This document shows, in pieces, positions 15,018-16,440 of a stretch of DNA of 16,440 nt. Under the pieces are notes generated by a model. The model did no database searches and had not been told where the DNA came from. It saw only the letters and a program-made list of their open reading frames with translations. The stretch lies in contig VGBQ01000035.1 in assembly GCA_016870425.1 (NCBI GenBank), positions 1 to 16,440 of the forward strand, in the 5' to 3' direction. Every line of letters begins with the position of its first letter. Position 1 is the first letter of the stretch. Both the position numbers and the translations under genes were made by a program. The DNA comes from Actinomycetota bacterium. Its GTDB lineage: Bacteria; Actinomycetota; Actinomycetes; S36-B12.

Positions 15018-15347
15018 CTAAGCGCCGCGACGGCGCGGGGGTCGGTAGAGCACGAGCGCGGTGGAGCGCTTCTCCGCGGCGTAGGTCTCGACCTGGTCGC
15101 GTAGGCGATCCACTTCGGCCTGGAGCTCCAGCAGGCGCCGGATGCCCTCGAGGCTGATGCCCGCGGCCGAGAGATCAGCGATCTCGCGCAGCCGCTCGAC
15201 ATCGAGCGCGGAGTAGAGCCGGTTGCGACCGTTGATGCGCTGCGGGCACACAAGCCCGAGGCGGTCGTACTGCCTCAGCGTCTGTGGATGCATGCCGGCC
15301 AGCTCCGCAGCGACGGAGATGGCGTAGACGGGTCGGTTGATGTCCAT
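15018..15347 (-). CDS. hspR: HspR, MerR-family heat-shock repressor
   Basis: This 109-residue protein is a small MerR-type regulator. The winged helix-turn-helix includes YAISVAAELAGMHPQTLRQYDRLGLV (first part at 8-20), the HspR signature, followed by RNRLYSALDVERL (41-53). A coiled coil (about 70-92) provides the dimer interface. The C-terminal tail ends STALVLYRPPRR, like the hydrophobic tail of HspR proteins. Known role: HspR binds HAIR inverted repeats upstream of the dnaK operon and other chaperone genes, with DnaK as co-repressor, and heat shock relieves repression. The ATG lies 2 nt after the dnaJ stop (15350-15352), with GAAGG about 9 nt before it, so it is probably translationally coupled to dnaJ. 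dnaK and grpE are expected to the right of the window (inference). No HAIR-type repeat was seen within the window. Confidence 0.93.
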   Translation of the reverse strand: MDINRPVYAISVAAELAGMHPQTLRQYDRLGLVCPQRINGRNRLYSALDVERLREIADLSAAGISLEGIRRLLELQAEVDRLRDQVETYAAEKRSTALVLYRPPRRRGA

Positions 15348-15349
15348 CG

Positions 15350-16440
15350 CTAGGCCTTCGCTGCCTCGAGCAGATCCCTGCGCGGGTCATCGACCCCGCT
15401 GGCCTCGACAAAGCGCTCCAGTGCCTCGCGCGCCTCATGACTAAGCCCCGCGGGCACCTGCACCTCGACGGTCGCGAGGAGGTCACCCCTGGTGGCGTCC
15501 TTGCGCGGAACACCCTTGCCGCGCACCCGGAAGGTGCGGCCGTTGCTCGTGCCGGCCGGGATCTTCAAGGTCACGGTGCCGCCACCGGGAGTTGGCACCA
15601 CGACCTGGCCGCCGAGCGCTGCCTCCGCGAAGGTGACCGGCACGGTCACGGTGAGGTTGTCTCCCTTGCGCGCGAAGACCGGGTGCGGCGTGACGTGCAC
15701 TACGACGTAGAGATCGCCATTGGCGCCACCGCGCTCGCCCGGTGCACCCTTGCCCTTGAGCCGGATGCGCGCACCGTCCTTGACCCCCGCGGGGATACGC
15801 GCCTGCACCGTGCGGGTGCTCACACCGCGGCCGGAGCCACGGCAGGTCGTGCACGGGTCGTCGACGATCAGTCCTCGACCCGCGCACGCGGTGCACGGCT
15901 CGGCGAAGGCGAAGCCGCCCGCGTTGCGCGTCGTCTGTCCACTGCCCTGACAGGTGGGGCACACGCGCGGCACGGTGCCTGCGCGAGCGCCCGTGCCCTT
16001 GCAGCTGTCGCACGCGGCATCACTGGCGAGGCGCAGAGGAACGGTCACGCCATCCAGCGCCTCATTGAAGCCCAGGGTGATCTCACTCTCGACGTCCTGG
16101 CCGCGGCGGGGTGCCTGGGCCCGACGACCACCACCGCCGCGTCCGCGGCTGAAGATGTTGCCGAGGATGTCGCCGAGGCCGCCCTCGTCCGCGCCGAAGA
16201 CATCGCTGAAGTCGTACGTCGCCCCGCCGCCGAAGCCGCCCGGGGCGCCATATCCTCCGCCGAAGCCACCGCCGAAGCCACCGCCGCTAGCGAAGAGCGT
16301 GCGTGCCTCGTCGTACTCGGCGCGCTTCTTATCGTCGGAGAGGACGTCGTACGCCTCGGAGACCTCCTTGAAGCGCTCCTCGGCCTTCGGGTTGTCCGGG
16401 TTCTTGTCCGGGTGCAGTTCACGCGCGAGCTTGCGGTACT
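15350..16440 (-). CDS. dnaJ: Chaperone DnaJ (Hsp40), N-terminus cut by window edge
   Basis: The gene enters from the right edge; 362 residues are visible and only the first 25-30 residues of the J-domain are missing. The visible part starts YRKLARELHPDKNPD, with the HPD motif that stimulates DnaK ATPase, and continues through SEAYDVLSDDKKRAEYDE. A Gly/Phe-rich linker follows (encoded at about 16200-16300). The zinc region has four CxxCxGxG repeats: CDSCKGTG, CPTCQGSG, CTACAGRG and CTTCRGSG (about 15830-16012). The C-terminal substrate-binding domains and dimerisation tail end at 15353. This is a complete type I DnaJ arrangement; it delivers unfolded clients to DnaK in the cytoplasm. The downstream order hspR-clpB supports the heat-shock operon assignment. 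Actinobacteria often carry two DnaJ paralogs; adjacency to hspR suggests the one of the dnaK operon. Confidence 0.96.
   Translation of the reverse strand, partial: YRKLARELHPDKNPDNPKAEERFKEVSEAYDVLSDDKKRAEYDEARTLFASGGGFGGGFGGGYGAPGGFGGGATYDFSDVFGADEGGLGDILGNIFSRGRGGGGRRAQAPRRGQDVESEITLGFNEALDGVTVPLRLASDAACDSCKGTGARAGTVPRVCPTCQGSGQTTRNAGGFAFAEPCTACAGRGLIVDDPCTTCRGSGRGVSTRTVQARIPAGVKDGARIRLKGKGAPGERGGANGDLYVVVHVTPHPVFARKGDNLTVTVPVTFAEAALGGQVVVPTPGGGTVTLKIPAGTSNGRTFRVRGKGVPRKDATRGDLLATVEVQVPAGLSHEAREALERFVEASGVDDPRRDLLEAAKA

Noticed and set aside
13916..15157. Long plus-strand open frame of about 413 codons opposite clpB
   Set aside because: It lies wholly inside a clearly conserved clpB, its translation shows no domain, and long antisense frames are expected in GC-rich genes with strong third-position bias.
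16225..16300. Short GCC-rich direct repeats
   Set aside because: They encode the normal Gly/Phe linker of DnaJ, so they are coding repetition, not a separate element.
1..16440. tRNA, rRNA, CRISPR, transposase or prophage signals
   Set aside because: None seen by reading; genes are tightly packed and codon use looks uniform throughout.

Overview
The window is GC-rich, densely coded DNA (the longest gap between genes is about 86 bp) from a member of the Actinomycetota. The best lineage evidence is the chaperone block dnaJ-hspR-clpB with an HspR-type MerR repressor. Many genes also lack a Shine-Dalgarno sequence and carry a -10-like hexamer 6-7 nt before the start codon, as in leaderless actinobacterial transcripts. 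I cannot name a genus. There is no rRNA, tRNA, CRISPR array, insertion sequence, phage gene or sign of recent transfer.

Layout. (1) 1-368, minus: the first 122 residues of a short-chain dehydrogenase, cut by the left edge. (2) 455-3333, plus: two tandem secreted trypsin-like serine proteases, each with two Fn3-like C-terminal modules. (3) 3353-4321, plus: a quinone-oxidoreductase-like MDR protein, convergent with the next unit. (4) 4333-6200, minus: xylB-rpiB, translationally coupled. (5) 6232-8706, plus, divergent from xylB across a 31-bp gap: rbsK-rbsD and a class I/II aminotransferase. (6) 8721-9185, plus: a DUF6941-like conserved protein whose 3' end overlaps the next gene tail to tail. 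(7) 9077-12372, minus: two coupled secreted heparinase II/III-family proteins. (8) 12416-16440, minus: clpB, hspR and dnaJ, with dnaJ cut by the right edge.

How it fits together. xylB, rpiB, rbsK and rbsD form a small pentose hub: RbsD interconverts ribose anomers, RbsK makes ribose 5-phosphate, RpiB links it to ribulose 5-phosphate, and XylB feeds in xylulose 5-phosphate. No pentose transporter or sugar-responsive regulator is present. The two proteases and two lyase-like proteins carry signal peptides and suggest breakdown of external protein and acidic polysaccharide; linking them to pentose use is inference. dnaJ-hspR-clpB is the heat-shock disaggregation system with its own repressor.

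Assessment: most of the window is ordinary core and accessory metabolism. I do not see a convincing undescribed system. The points most worth a second look are the diverged tandem lyase pair (the active-site region His of one copy is Gln), the protease pair with a shared inserted loop and disulfide-type modules, the repeated leaderless-promoter geometry, and the overlapping convergent gene ends.
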